Shown: positions 37,190 through 45,917 of the stretch, one piece after another | Layout: every line of letters begins with the position of its first letter | How positions within the stretch are numbered: the first letter of the stretch is position 1 | DNA from: JAPUEK01 sp963815355 | GTDB taxonomy: Bacteria; Pseudomonadota; Alphaproteobacteria; Rhodobacterales; Rhodobacteraceae | Reading direction: 5' to 3' | Length of the DNA: 64,000 bases | Assembly (NCBI GenBank): GCA_963815355.1 | Contig: CAWFGJ010000013.1 | Location: forward strand, 372,001 to 436,000 | Program-made: the position numbers and the translations under genes | Notes under the pieces: generated by a model | What the model was told of the DNA's origin: nothing | The model's input: the letters and a program-made list of their open reading frames with translations, nothing else | The model's database searches: none

Positions 37190-38653
37190 ATGAACACTCA
37201 AATTTCGCGGCGCGGCTTTCTGGCCGCTACCGCCGCATTCTCGACCGCCATGGCTCTACCGTTGCGCGGTGTGGCGCAATCGGCGCCGATGACCCTTCGG
37301 GCGACACGCCGTACACTTGAAATCCACGGCAAGGCAGCCTCTGTTTATGGCTTGACGAATGCCTCCGGTGGTCAGGGTCTGATCCTTGATCCGGGCCAGA
37401 GCTTTCGGGTTGATCTGACCAATGACTGCGATGCGGAAACCATCATTCACTGGCACGGCCAACTGCCGCCGAACGTCCAGGATGGCGTGCCCAACATGCC
37501 GATGCCGCTTTTGAAGATCGGCGAAAGTCGCAGCTATGACTTCACCCCCAACCCCGGAACCCATTGGATGCACAGCCATATTCCGGTGCAGGAAATGGGG
37601 CTTCTTGCCGCGCCACTGATCGTGCGCAGCGCGGAAGATGTGGCGGCGGACAGGCAGGAAGTGGTCATGTTCCTGCACGACTTTTCCTTCCGCCCCGCCG
37701 AGGAAGTCCTGGCGGAAATCACGGGTGGAATGGCGGGCCATGACATGGCGGCGATGGGGACGCAGCCGATGGCGGGCATGGATCATTCCAAAATGGGCAT
37801 GTCGGGCATGGATATGTCGGGCATGATGATGGACGGGATGGCGATGGACCTGAACGACTTCAACTTCGATGCCTATCTTGCGAATGACCGAACACTTGCG
37901 GACCCGGAGGTAATCGCAGTCGAGGCTGGCGGGCGGGTGCGACTGCGGATCGTGAACGGATCTGCTGCGACAACGTACTGGATTGATACCGGTGTTGCGG
38001 CAAAGCTGGTGGCCGTAGACGGCCATGCCATCCTGCCCGTGGCGGGCACCCGGTTCGGCGTGGCAATGGCACAACGACTTGATCTCGAAATTGACCTGCC
38101 CGGCGCGGGCGCCTTTCCGATCCTTGCGCTGCGCGAGGGGGCGCGCGAACAGACCGGAATCATTCTTGCCTCAAAAGACGCGCAGGTCTCAAAGCTGGAA
38201 GACTTGTCCATGGCTGAGGCCCCCGCCTTTGACCTGGATCTGGGCCAGGAAGGGCAGCTTCAGGCGGCAACATCCCTTGCCACACGTGCTGTCGATCGCA
38301 GCCATATGATCATGCTCGCTGGCTCGATGCAGCCCTATCTTTGGACCATCGACGGCCAATCATGGGAAACACGCAAGCCGATCATTGCCAAAAGCGGCGA
38401 ACGGGTCGAACTGACCTTTCACAACATGTCGATGATGGGGCACCCGATGCACCTGCACGGCCATGTGTTTCAGGTCGTCAACATCAACGGCAAGGCGATC
38501 AGCGGCGCGCGTCGCGATACGGTTTATGTGCCGCCCATGGCGATGGTGACAGTCGCGCTGGACGCGGGGGAAGCTGCGCGTTGGATGCTGCATTGCCACC
38601 ATATGCCCCATCTATCGACGGGGATGATGACAGAGTTTGCCGTTTCCGCCTAA
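37190..38653 (+). CDS. Multicopper oxidase, Tat-exported (copper tolerance type)
   Basis: 487 aa. A twin-arginine signal (SRRGFLAATAAF) exports the folded enzyme. Copper ligands: HWHGQ and HSHIPV in the first cupredoxin domain, HPMHLHG at 418-424 and HCHHMPH at 468-474, the T1/T2/T3 site of laccase-like oxidases. A Met-rich insert with many GM and DM steps (about 180-225) is typical of CueO/CopA oxidases that oxidise Cu(I). CTGGAGA precedes the ATG. Clustered with copper ATPase, CopZ and CueR. Often named copA or cueO; no symbol given to avoid confusion with the ATPase. Confidence 0.9.
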   Translation: MNTQISRRGFLAATAAFSTAMALPLRGVAQSAPMTLRATRRTLEIHGKAASVYGLTNASGGQGLILDPGQSFRVDLTNDCDAETIIHWHGQLPPNVQDGVPNMPMPLLKIGESRSYDFTPNPGTHWMHSHIPVQEMGLLAAPLIVRSAEDVAADRQEVVMFLHDFSFRPAEEVLAEITGGMAGHDMAAMGTQPMAGMDHSKMGMSGMDMSGMMMDGMAMDLNDFNFDAYLANDRTLADPEVIAVEAGGRVRLRIVNGSAATTYWIDTGVAAKLVAVDGHAILPVAGTRFGVAMAQRLDLEIDLPGAGAFPILALREGAREQTGIILASKDAQVSKLEDLSMAEAPAFDLDLGQEGQLQAATSLATRAVDRSHMIMLAGSMQPYLWTIDGQSWETRKPIIAKSGERVELTFHNMSMMGHPMHLHGHVFQVVNINGKAISGARRDTVYVPPMAMVTVALDAGEAARWMLHCHHMPHLSTGMMTEFAVSA

Positions 38654-38731
38654 GATCACGCCTGCTTTGCCTTGGGTTTTGGCTGCCATAACCCAAGGTG
38701 AAGTCGGGTCATCACGCAGCAAGGGCAGAAG

Positions 38732-39250
38732 GTGAACAGACGCGCTTTCCTACTGGCGACGGGCGCTTCAGCCTTGGTCTCTGCCCCGGCAGAGGCCAGG
38801 GCGCCCTTTGCTCTGCACAGCTCCGCGGTCGAACTGCTGTCTCCTCCCTTTCAAGATGATCGCGGGCAGATGGCGCAGCTTTCGGACTTTGCGGGCCGGG
38901 TTGTTCTGCTGAACGTATGGGCAAGCTGGTGTCCGCCTTGTGTTGACGAAATGCCCGCGCTTGACCGGCTTCAAGCGGCCATTGGCGGTGCAGATTTTAC
39001 CGTTCTTCCCCTCTGCATCGACAAAGATGGCCTTGCGGCGGCACGGAGGTTTTACAAAAGGAACGGCATTCAGTCGCTAAATCTGTTCTGGGCCGAACAA
39101 CTGCGGATCCAGATGGCTTTCGCAGTTGTTGGCTTGCCGTCATCGCTGTTGATCGGCCGCAGGGGCAAGGAACTGGCGCGCCTGTCTGGCCCTGCACAGT
39201 GGGACGGGCCAGAGGCAATGCAGCAACTGCGGCGCGTGTTGACGCTGTGA
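38732..39250 (+). CDS. TlpA-like thioredoxin-fold protein, exported
   Basis: 172 aa. The N-terminal segment has MNRRAFLLATGASAL, a Tat- or Sec-like signal, followed by a thioredoxin domain with WCPPC (C67, C70). Likely reduces periplasmic disulfides or assists copper-protein maturation. GTG start with AGAAGG upstream. The position between multicopper oxidase and YqaA genes supports a copper link by inference. Confidence 0.85.
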   Translation: MNRRAFLLATGASALVSAPAEARAPFALHSSAVELLSPPFQDDRGQMAQLSDFAGRVVLLNVWASWCPPCVDEMPALDRLQAAIGGADFTVLPLCIDKDGLAAARRFYKRNGIQSLNLFWAEQLRIQMAFAVVGLPSSLLIGRRGKELARLSGPAQWDGPEAMQQLRRVLTL

Positions 39251-39266
39251 CCCAAAGGGCCCGCGA

Positions 39267-39710
39267 TTGAGCATCCTGTCCGCCTATGCCGTGCTGTTTC
39301 TGTCAGCGTTTCTGTCAGCGACCCTTCTTCCCGGGTCTTCTGAGGCAGTTCTGCTGGGAATGCTCGCATCGGAAACCGGCGCGCCGTTGGGGCTGGTCGC
39401 CGCCGCATCGGTGGGGAATATCCTTGGCGCGTTGGTCAACTGGGCAATGGGCCGATCCTTTCTGCTGCTAAAGGATCGACGCTGGTTTCCGTTAAAGGAC
39501 GCAACCAATGCCCGCGCGCAGGCGTGGTTTTCGCGCTACGGAATCTGGTCGCTGCTCTTTTCCTGGGTGCCGATCATCGGGGACCCGCTCACCCTGATTG
39601 CGGGCGTCCTGAAGGTACCCTTTTGGCGGTTCTTGCTTTTTGTCAGCTTGGGCAAGGTGTTTCGCTATGCGCTGATTGTTGCGCTATGGCAGAACTGGAT
39701 CGCCATGTGA
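39267..39710 (+). CDS. YqaA family membrane protein (SNARE-associated/DedA-like)
   Basis: 147 aa, three to four membrane helices. LLPGSSEAVLLGMLA and the GDPLTLIAGVLKVPFWRFL segment are characteristic of the YqaA branch of the DedA/VTT superfamily. TTG start 16 bases after the thioredoxin stop, with AAAGGG upstream. Precise role unknown. Confidence 0.8.
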   Translation: MSILSAYAVLFLSAFLSATLLPGSSEAVLLGMLASETGAPLGLVAAASVGNILGALVNWAMGRSFLLLKDRRWFPLKDATNARAQAWFSRYGIWSLLFSWVPIIGDPLTLIAGVLKVPFWRFLLFVSLGKVFRYALIVALWQNWIAM

Positions 39711-39753
39711 TGCCCGCTGCCCCCTTTCTAAAGGGGGCAACGAAGCACACCTG

Positions 39754-39951
39754 TCAAACGGCCGTTGCCTCATAACCCGCGGCTTTCAGGGCCACACGCA
39801 GCGCGTCAAGGCCCGCAGCACTTTGCACGTCGACCGTCCGGGCCGGCAAGTCAAAGGCAAGAACAGCGGCGGGATCAATCGCCGCAATGGTTTTCTCAAT
39901 CGCGGCCTTGCAGTGGCCGCAGCTCATTTCGGGAATGGATAGGGTGGTCAT
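39754..39951 (-). CDS. copZ: CopZ-like copper chaperone (HMA domain)
   Basis: 65 aa heavy-metal-associated domain: MTTLSIPEMSCGHC with Cu(I)-binding C11 and C14 (MSCGHC). It delivers Cu(I) to the CopA ATPase. Divergent from copA, and each gene has its own CueR-type promoter. Confidence 0.9.
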   Translation of the reverse strand: MTTLSIPEMSCGHCKAAIEKTIAAIDPAAVLAFDLPARTVDVQSAAGLDALRVALKAAGYEATAV

Positions 39952-39976
39952 GTCTGGTGCTCCTACTTGTGGTATA

Positions 39977-40007
39977 CAGATGGAGGTTTCCAGCGCTGGA
40001 AGGTCAA
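39977..40007 (-). promoter_or_regulatory. CueR-type promoter for copZ
   Basis: On the minus strand TTGACC (-35, 40007-40002) is followed after 19 bases by CATCTG (-10). The spacer holds the palindrome ACCTTCCAGCGCTGGAAACCT, a MerR-family site. The overlong spacer is the hallmark of promoters activated by MerR/CueR twisting. Confidence 0.75.
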
Positions 40008-40034
40008 GGGGCGAAGAAATCAAAATCTTATGGC

Positions 40035-40065
40035 TTGACCTTCCAGCACTGGGAACCCCTATCTG
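40035..40065 (+). promoter_or_regulatory. CueR-type promoter for copA
   Basis: TTGACC (-35, 40035-40040), a 19-base spacer and TATCTG (-10, 40060-40065). The spacer contains ACCTTCCAGCACTGGGAACC, nearly the same palindrome as the copZ promoter on the other strand 31 bases away. The two therefore point away from each other. Confidence 0.8.
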
Positions 40066-40081
40066 ACGGGGGAGCAACCAC

Positions 40082-42589
40082 ATGAGGTCCCCAATGTCCG
40101 CAAATCAAACGATCACGCTGTCTGTCGAAGGCATGACCTGCGCGTCCTGCGTGGGGCGCGTGGAGCGGGCGTTGAAATCGGAACCCGGTGTGGTCGGCGC
40201 AGAGGTCAATCTGGCGACAGAAACGGCGCGGATCACCACGGATGGCAGCCTTGCGCCTGCAAAACTGGCCGATGTGTTGAACGAGGCAGGCTATCCTGCC
40301 CGGCTGGCCGAATTAGAGCTGCAAGTTCATGAGATGACCTGCGCTTCGTGCGTTGGCAGAGTAGAGCGCGCATTGGCGGCCGTTCCGGGTGTAATCGACG
40401 CAAGGGTCAATCTGGCGACAGAAACCGCCACGCTTCGCTACCTTGAAGGGCAAGTCACGCCCGCTGATTTGATCGCGGCGACCACAAGTGCCGGCTACCC
40501 CGCAACGGTATTGACGCGCGCTGATGTTGAAGATCAGGGCAGCCGCAAGGATCGAGAGGCAAGCGCCCTTGCCCGCATGACGTGGATCGCGGCCGCACTG
40601 ACCCTTCCGGTCTTTGTCGTGGAAATGGGCGGTCACATGGTCCCCGCCTTGCACCATTTCATCGCCCGCACAATCGGCATGCAGACGAGCTGGATGCTCC
40701 AGTTTCTGTTGACAACGATGGTGCTGGTTTGGCCCGGCCGGGGTTTTTACCGAAAGGGCTACCCTGCCTTGCTCCGCGGTGCGCCCGATATGAACAGCCT
40801 CGTGGCCTTGGGCACGACCGCGGCCTATGGCTATTCGGTCATTGCCACCTTTGCCCCCTCCCTCCTGCCCGCCGGCACTGCGGCGGTTTACTACGAAGCG
40901 GCCTCCGTCATCGTCGTCCTGATCCTTTTGGGCCGCACCTTGGAGGCGCGCGCCAAGGGGCGCACCGGCGCGGCCATCCGACGGTTGATTGGCCTTGCCC
41001 CAAAATCGGCACGGGTCACCCGGGACGGTGAAGTGGTCGAACTGCCTTTGGACCAGATAAAGACCGGCGACATCGTCCACGCCCGCCCCGGTGAACGTAT
41101 CGCGGTGGATGGAGAGGTGATTGCGGGCCATTCCTACGTCGATGAAAGCATGATCACCGGTGAACCCGATCCGGTCGCAAAGTCCGAAGGCGCGCGCGTA
41201 ACCGGCGGTACGGTAAACGGAACCGGCGCGCTCACGATGCGCGCGACCCATGTGGGCGCTGACACCGTCTTGTCCCAAATCATCCGGCTGGTCGAACAGG
41301 CCCAAAGTGCGAAATTACCCATTCAAGGTTTAGTGGACAAAATCACCCTTTGGTTTGTGCCCGCCGTCATGGCGGCTGCGGTGCTGACCGTGACATTGTG
41401 GCTGGTCTTTGGGCCGGTGCCTACGCTCGCGCATGCCCTGGTGGCGGGGGTTTCGGTGCTGATCATCGCCTGCCCCTGTGCAATGGGATTGGCGACGCCG
41501 ACCTCTATCATGGTGGGGACTGGGCGCGCGGCAGAGCTTGGCGTGCTCTTTCGCAAAGGGGACGCGCTCCAGGCTTTGCAAGGTATGGCCGTTGTCGCAC
41601 TGGACAAGACCGGCACGTTGACAGCCGGTCGCCCCGAAATGACCGATCTTGTCGTGATGCCCGGCTTTGACGAGGATGAGGCCCTTGGTATCCTCGCCGC
41701 TGCCGAGGCAAGTTCCGAGCATCCGGTCGCAAGCGCCATACTTCGCGCCGCCAAGGCCCGGGGCCTGACGGTGCAGGATGCCACCGGCTTTGCCGCCATT
41801 CCCGGTTTCGGCGTCGAGGCCACGGTTGGCGGCCGTGCCATACTTGCCGGTGCAGATCGGCTAATGCGGCTAAAAGGCATCGCTTTGCCATCAGAAGATC
41901 CGGCCTTGGCGCTGGCCCAACATGGCCGCACGCCGCTTTATCTTGCGGTCGATGGCACGTTGGCCGCTGTTGTCGGGGTTGCGGACCCGATCAAGCGCAC
42001 GACCCCGACCGCGATTAAGGCACTTCAGGCGCAGGGCCTCCGCGTGGCGATGATCACCGGCGACAACAAAGCAACCGCTGCCAAGATTGGGGCTGAACTT
42101 GGGATTTCCGACATCATCGCCGAGGTCTTGCCTGCCGGCAAAGTCGAGGCGCTGAAGGCCCTGCGCGCGTTTGGCCCCGTGGCATTTGTGGGCGACGGCA
42201 TCAACGACGCCCCGGCCTTGGCCGAGGCCGATGTGGGGATCGCGATTGGCACAGGGACCGATGTTGCCATCGAGTCGGCGGATGTTGTGTTAATGGCCGG
42301 AGAGCTTTCGGCCGTGGTCAATGCCTTTACCATCAGCCGCGCAACGATGCGCAATATCCGCCAAAACCTGTTCTGGGCCTTCGGCTACAACGTCTTGCTA
42401 ATTCCGGTTGCGGCCGGGGTGCTTTACCCGGTGAACGGCTTGCTTTTGTCGCCCGCGCTTGCCGCCGGCGCGATGGCATTGTCCAGCGTGTTTGTGCTGA
42501 GCAACGCGCTCCGGTTGCGCCGGGTCAAGGACGCAGCCCTTGACCTTGCTGCCACGCCAAGCTTCAACGCGGAAAGGGTCGTGCCGTGA
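40082..42589 (+). CDS. copA: Copper-exporting P-type ATPase
   Basis: Pumps Cu(I) out of the cytosol. 835 aa. Two N-terminal metal-binding domains (MTCASC with C20/C23 and C87/C90), eight membrane helices, the CPC ion site in IIACPCAMG (about residue 461), phosphorylation Asp508 in DKTGT, TGDN and GDGINDAPAL in the ATP-binding region. The ATG follows GGGGGAG; an in-frame ATG four codons on is an alternative. Its end overlaps cueR. Confidence 0.95.
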   Translation: MRSPMSANQTITLSVEGMTCASCVGRVERALKSEPGVVGAEVNLATETARITTDGSLAPAKLADVLNEAGYPARLAELELQVHEMTCASCVGRVERALAAVPGVIDARVNLATETATLRYLEGQVTPADLIAATTSAGYPATVLTRADVEDQGSRKDREASALARMTWIAAALTLPVFVVEMGGHMVPALHHFIARTIGMQTSWMLQFLLTTMVLVWPGRGFYRKGYPALLRGAPDMNSLVALGTTAAYGYSVIATFAPSLLPAGTAAVYYEAASVIVVLILLGRTLEARAKGRTGAAIRRLIGLAPKSARVTRDGEVVELPLDQIKTGDIVHARPGERIAVDGEVIAGHSYVDESMITGEPDPVAKSEGARVTGGTVNGTGALTMRATHVGADTVLSQIIRLVEQAQSAKLPIQGLVDKITLWFVPAVMAAAVLTVTLWLVFGPVPTLAHALVAGVSVLIIACPCAMGLATPTSIMVGTGRAAELGVLFRKGDALQALQGMAVVALDKTGTLTAGRPEMTDLVVMPGFDEDEALGILAAAEASSEHPVASAILRAAKARGLTVQDATGFAAIPGFGVEATVGGRAILAGADRLMRLKGIALPSEDPALALAQHGRTPLYLAVDGTLAAVVGVADPIKRTTPTAIKALQAQGLRVAMITGDNKATAAKIGAELGISDIIAEVLPAGKVEALKALRAFGPVAFVGDGINDAPALAEADVGIAIGTGTDVAIESADVVLMAGELSAVVNAFTISRATMRNIRQNLFWAFGYNVLLIPVAAGVLYPVNGLLLSPALAAGAMALSSVFVLSNALRLRRVKDAALDLAATPSFNAERVVP

Positions 42590-42981
42590 ACATCTCTGAA
42601 GTCGCCAGCCAAGCTGGTCTGCCACCCAAGACGATCCGCTATTACGAAGACATCGGCCTGATAAAACCGCCGCGCGATTCCAACGGCTATCGGGCCTTTC
42701 GGCAAAGCGACATGCATAAGCTGGCGTTCCTTGGACGGGCGCGCGCGCTTGGTTTTACAATCGAGCACTGCCGCGCACTTCTGGCCCTCTGGGAGGATAA
42801 ATCCCGCGCTAGCGCCGATGTCCGCGCCATCGCCCAAGACCACCTTACCCAGATCGAAGCGAAAATCGCCGATCTGTCCGAAATGCGGGATACCCTGACC
42901 AATCTTGTCCAGACCTGCGCCGGAAACGCGCGCCCCGATTGCCCGATCCTCAAATCCTTGGGACGCGAGAGCGAGACCTAA
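42586..42981 (+). CDS. cueR: CueR, MerR-family copper-responsive activator
   Basis: 131 aa. MerR HTH at the N-terminus (ISEVASQAGLPPKTIRYYEDIGLI), dimerisation helix, and the Cu(I)-binding Cys pair C111 and C119 (CAGNARPDC, C-x7-C) as in E. coli CueR. GTG start inside the copA stop (GTGA overlap). It is expected to activate both copZ and copA promoters. Confidence 0.92.
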   Translation: MNISEVASQAGLPPKTIRYYEDIGLIKPPRDSNGYRAFRQSDMHKLAFLGRARALGFTIEHCRALLALWEDKSRASADVRAIAQDHLTQIEAKIADLSEMRDTLTNLVQTCAGNARPDCPILKSLGRESET

Positions 42982-43889
42982 ACACGCGAACCAAAGCCGC
43001 TCGATTCAAGGGAGGCCTGCGTCAGTATCCAGTCCACAAAACACTTGGAATCCGGGTGTCGCCGGCTTGCATCCGGTTCCAGCAAGTAGAAAGCCTCATT
43101 GATCGGCACGCTTAGCCCAAACGGGGCGACTAGCCGCCCCTCAAGCAGATCGCGCGCGGCAAGCGAAGACCTCCCCAGGGCCACGCCGCCGCCTTGCCGC
43201 GCGATCTCAAACGCCGTCAGCGACGTGTCAAGCTGCAGTCCCTGCCCCGGGTCAACGCCCTTTGCTTGGGCAGCGTTCAGCCAGACAGCCCAGCCCTCTT
43301 GATAGCCCAAAACATGCAGAAGGCGGTGATGACGCAGGTCGGCCGGCACCACCAAGGGTGGGCGACCCGCAAGGTCTGGCGCGCAAAGGGGGGTGATCCA
43401 CTCCTGCGTCAGGCGATGGCACACAAAGCCCGGCCAATTTCCATTGCCATACTGAATATCCAGATCGCAGGCATCGCGTTCATCCGCGTCATTCCAGACG
43501 CTGGAAAGAATGCGCACAGTCTTGCCCGGATTGCGCTCCAGAAAGTCCGGCAACCGGGGGGCAAGCCAGTTGACGGCAAATGAAACCGCGCAGCGCAGGG
43601 TCAGCATTTCGGTGCGCCGATGCCCAAAGACTTCGCGCGTGCCCGTTGCAAGCCGCTCCAACGCGTCCTGCACTTTTGGCAGATAGGCTTCGCCCGTCTT
43701 TGTCAGTTCCAGACTGCGCGGCCGTCGGATGAAAAGCGGATGGCGCAGGTGCAGTTCCAACGACTTGACGTGCTTGGATATCGCCGCCTGGGTCACATGT
43801 AACTCTGCCGCTGCATGCGTGAATGACAGGGTGCGCGCAGCCGCCTCGAATGCGCGCAACCACGTCAGAGGGGGTAGATCGAACTGCAT
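42978..43889 (-). CDS. LysR-family transcriptional regulator divergent from dmdA
   Basis: 303 aa from the ATG of MQFDLPPLTWLRAFEAAAR; four codons upstream encode another Met. GcvA-type N-terminal winged HTH (SFTHAAAELHVTQAAISKHV) and substrate-binding domain with PLCAPDLAG and GVALGRSSLA. It is divergent from the DMSP demethylase gene with 114 bases between, a classic LysR arrangement. Its 3' end overlaps the cueR stop by 4 bases. The ligand is unknown; DMSP or a product is the natural hypothesis. Confidence 0.85.
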   Translation of the reverse strand: MQFDLPPLTWLRAFEAAARTLSFTHAAAELHVTQAAISKHVKSLELHLRHPLFIRRPRSLELTKTGEAYLPKVQDALERLATGTREVFGHRRTEMLTLRCAVSFAVNWLAPRLPDFLERNPGKTVRILSSVWNDADERDACDLDIQYGNGNWPGFVCHRLTQEWITPLCAPDLAGRPPLVVPADLRHHRLLHVLGYQEGWAVWLNAAQAKGVDPGQGLQLDTSLTAFEIARQGGGVALGRSSLAARDLLEGRLVAPFGLSVPINEAFYLLEPDASRRHPDSKCFVDWILTQASLESSGFGSRV

Positions 43890-44003
43890 TTCGCGCTCCA
43901 AACCCAGCCATAACTTTTAGTGTAGGCATTGCCCCTGAATACGTCGTTTGACCACACCCTGCCAGAGCGATCATGTGACGTTCAGTTTGCCGGAGCACCC
44001 CAG

Positions 44004-45107
44004 ATGTTTTCTATCCAACCCACCCAAAGACTTCGCCCCTCGCCCTTTTACCAAAGTGCCGTGGCCGAAGGCCTCGTCGCTGCGAATGTCTACAACCGCA
44101 TGATCATGCCGACCTCCTTCGGCAACCCGGAAGCGGAATATTGGCGCCTGATCAACGGTGTCTCGCAATGGGATGTGGGCGTTGAAAGGCAGGTCCAGTT
44201 GAAAGGCCCGGATGCAGGAAAACTCGCGCAAATCCTTTCTCCGCGTGACCTGTCGACCTGTAAGGTCGGGCAAGGCAAATACGTGCCGCTTTGCAATCAT
44301 CGCGGCACATTGATCAACGATCCGATCCTGTTGAAACTTGCTGACGACCTGTACTGGCTTTCCATTGCCGATAGCGACATCTGGTTCTGGGCCAGCGCAA
44401 TTGCGGCAGAGCGTGGGCTTGACGTTGAAGTAAGCGAACCTGACGTGTCCCCGATGGCCCTGCAAGGTCCGAAGGCCGAAGAGGTGGTTGCCCATGTGCT
44501 TGGCGACTGGGTCCGCGGCTTAAAGTATTTCTGGTTCAAGGAAACAGAGATTCAGGGGATTCCGGTCGCTGTTCAGCGGTCTGGCTGGTCGAAACAGGGC
44601 GGATTTGAGATCTACCTCAAGGATGGCTCCAAAGGCACCCAACTGTGGAACATCTTCAAAGAGGCAGGCCAGCCTTGGGGCATTGGCCCGGGCGCGCCCG
44701 CCACGGCAGAGCGGGTCGAAAGCGGCCTTGTCTCGGTCGGCGGCGATACCGATGACTGGACCAACCCTTTTGAGGTGCGGCTTGGCAAATACGTCGATCT
44801 GAACGTGCCCGATGATGTGGTCGGCATTCAGGCTTTGCGCAAGGTCCACGCCGAGGGGATCAAACGCCACCAACTCGGCCTGATCCTTGAGGGGGACAAG
44901 CCCGCTCCGTTAGGGTTTGTCTGCGAAGACATTCAGGTGAACGGTGCGACAGTCGGCAAAATGACCAACTGTGTCTGGTCCTACCGCATGAAATCCAACA
45001 TCGGCTTTGCGTTGATCTCCGCGCAGGTTCACGCAGGCCAAACCGTGCAGGTTATGCGGGCCAGCGGGACAGTCGATGCCAAGCTTGTTGAGCTTCCTTT
45101 CCTCTGA
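44004..45107 (+). CDS. dmdA: Dimethylsulfoniopropionate demethylase
   Basis: Moves a methyl group from DMSP to tetrahydrofolate, giving methylmercaptopropionate. 367 aa, close to the SAR11 and roseobacter DmdA length. GcvT fold: YNRMIMPTSFGNPEAEYWRL, QWDVGVERQVQLKGPDA, LCNHRGTLINDPI and MSVQ-free YFWFKETEI parts resemble DmdA more than glycine-cleavage T protein. The ATG encoding MFSIQPTQ has CGGAG eight bases upstream. First of a run dmdA, DUF2182, DUF1326, dmdB, acuI, dmdD, which strengthens the call. Confidence 0.88.
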   Translation: MFSIQPTQRLRPSPFYQSAVAEGLVAANVYNRMIMPTSFGNPEAEYWRLINGVSQWDVGVERQVQLKGPDAGKLAQILSPRDLSTCKVGQGKYVPLCNHRGTLINDPILLKLADDLYWLSIADSDIWFWASAIAAERGLDVEVSEPDVSPMALQGPKAEEVVAHVLGDWVRGLKYFWFKETEIQGIPVAVQRSGWSKQGGFEIYLKDGSKGTQLWNIFKEAGQPWGIGPGAPATAERVESGLVSVGGDTDDWTNPFEVRLGKYVDLNVPDDVVGIQALRKVHAEGIKRHQLGLILEGDKPAPLGFVCEDIQVNGATVGKMTNCVWSYRMKSNIGFALISAQVHAGQTVQVMRASGTVDAKLVELPFL

Positions 45108-45129
45108 GTTGCACCTTGGGAGAGGACAA

Positions 45130-45903
45130 ATGGCACATTTGGAGATCATCACCAACAGCTTGACCAGGCACCGCTCGGCCTTCTGGCTTGGCTTTTATGG
45201 TGCGATCCTTGCGGCTTGGGCGGGGCTGTTCTGGGCGTCGGCTTCTCCCCTTCCCGGTGTTTCCGCGGCGGAGTATTGGGCCAGCCTGTGCCTTGGTGCT
45301 GGCGATGCGCCCTTTGCCTCGCTGTTTGGCATGTGGTCACTGATGACAGCGGCGATGATGTTGCCAAGCTTTGCGCCCGCCGTCCGCGTGTTTGATGAGG
45401 TCAGCGGCCTCGGCGCCTCTGACGGGCGGGGGATGGCCGCTCTGGTCGGTGGGTACAGCATTGTTTGGCTGGGATTTTCGTTTGTTGCGGCCATGATGCA
45501 AAGCCAGATCGGGCGGCTGGATCTACCTGTTGAAGTGGCAACCCTTGCCACCGCGGGGCTGTTCCTGCTCGCCGGGGCCTACCAGTTTTCCACCCTAAAG
45601 GCCGCTTGCCTCGCCAAGTGCCGCCACCCGCTGCTGTTTTTCATGGAACATTGGAAACCCGGTGCTGGCACCGCCTTCCAGATGGGGCTTCGGCTGGGCG
45701 CCTACTGTTTGGGCTGTTGCTGGGTGCTGATGCTCTTGGGTTTTGTCGGTGGCGCAATGAACCTTTTGTGGATGGGGGCCGCGACCCTGTTCATGGCCAT
45801 TGAAAAGCTTCCCAGACCGGGCCGCTTCTTGACCAAACCAGCGGGCTACGGCCTGCTAATTGCGGGCGGCGTTACGCTGGCACGCGCCTCCACATTGATC
45901 TGA
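45130..45903 (+). CDS. DUF2182 integral membrane protein, putative metal binding
   Basis: 257 aa with about six helices. FGMWSLMTAAMMLPSFAPAV, YQFSTLKAACLAKCRHPLLFF and LGAYCLGCCWVLMLLGFVGGAMNLLWMG are hallmark segments of DUF2182, described as a predicted metal-binding integral membrane protein. Cys, Met and His are concentrated in membrane or loop positions. GAGAGGA lies just before the ATG. 14 bases before the DUF1326 gene, so the two are likely partners. Confidence 0.85.
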   Translation: MAHLEIITNSLTRHRSAFWLGFYGAILAAWAGLFWASASPLPGVSAAEYWASLCLGAGDAPFASLFGMWSLMTAAMMLPSFAPAVRVFDEVSGLGASDGRGMAALVGGYSIVWLGFSFVAAMMQSQIGRLDLPVEVATLATAGLFLLAGAYQFSTLKAACLAKCRHPLLFFMEHWKPGAGTAFQMGLRLGAYCLGCCWVLMLLGFVGGAMNLLWMGAATLFMAIEKLPRPGRFLTKPAGYGLLIAGGVTLARASTLI

Positions 45904-45917
45904 AGGGGAGAAAGATC

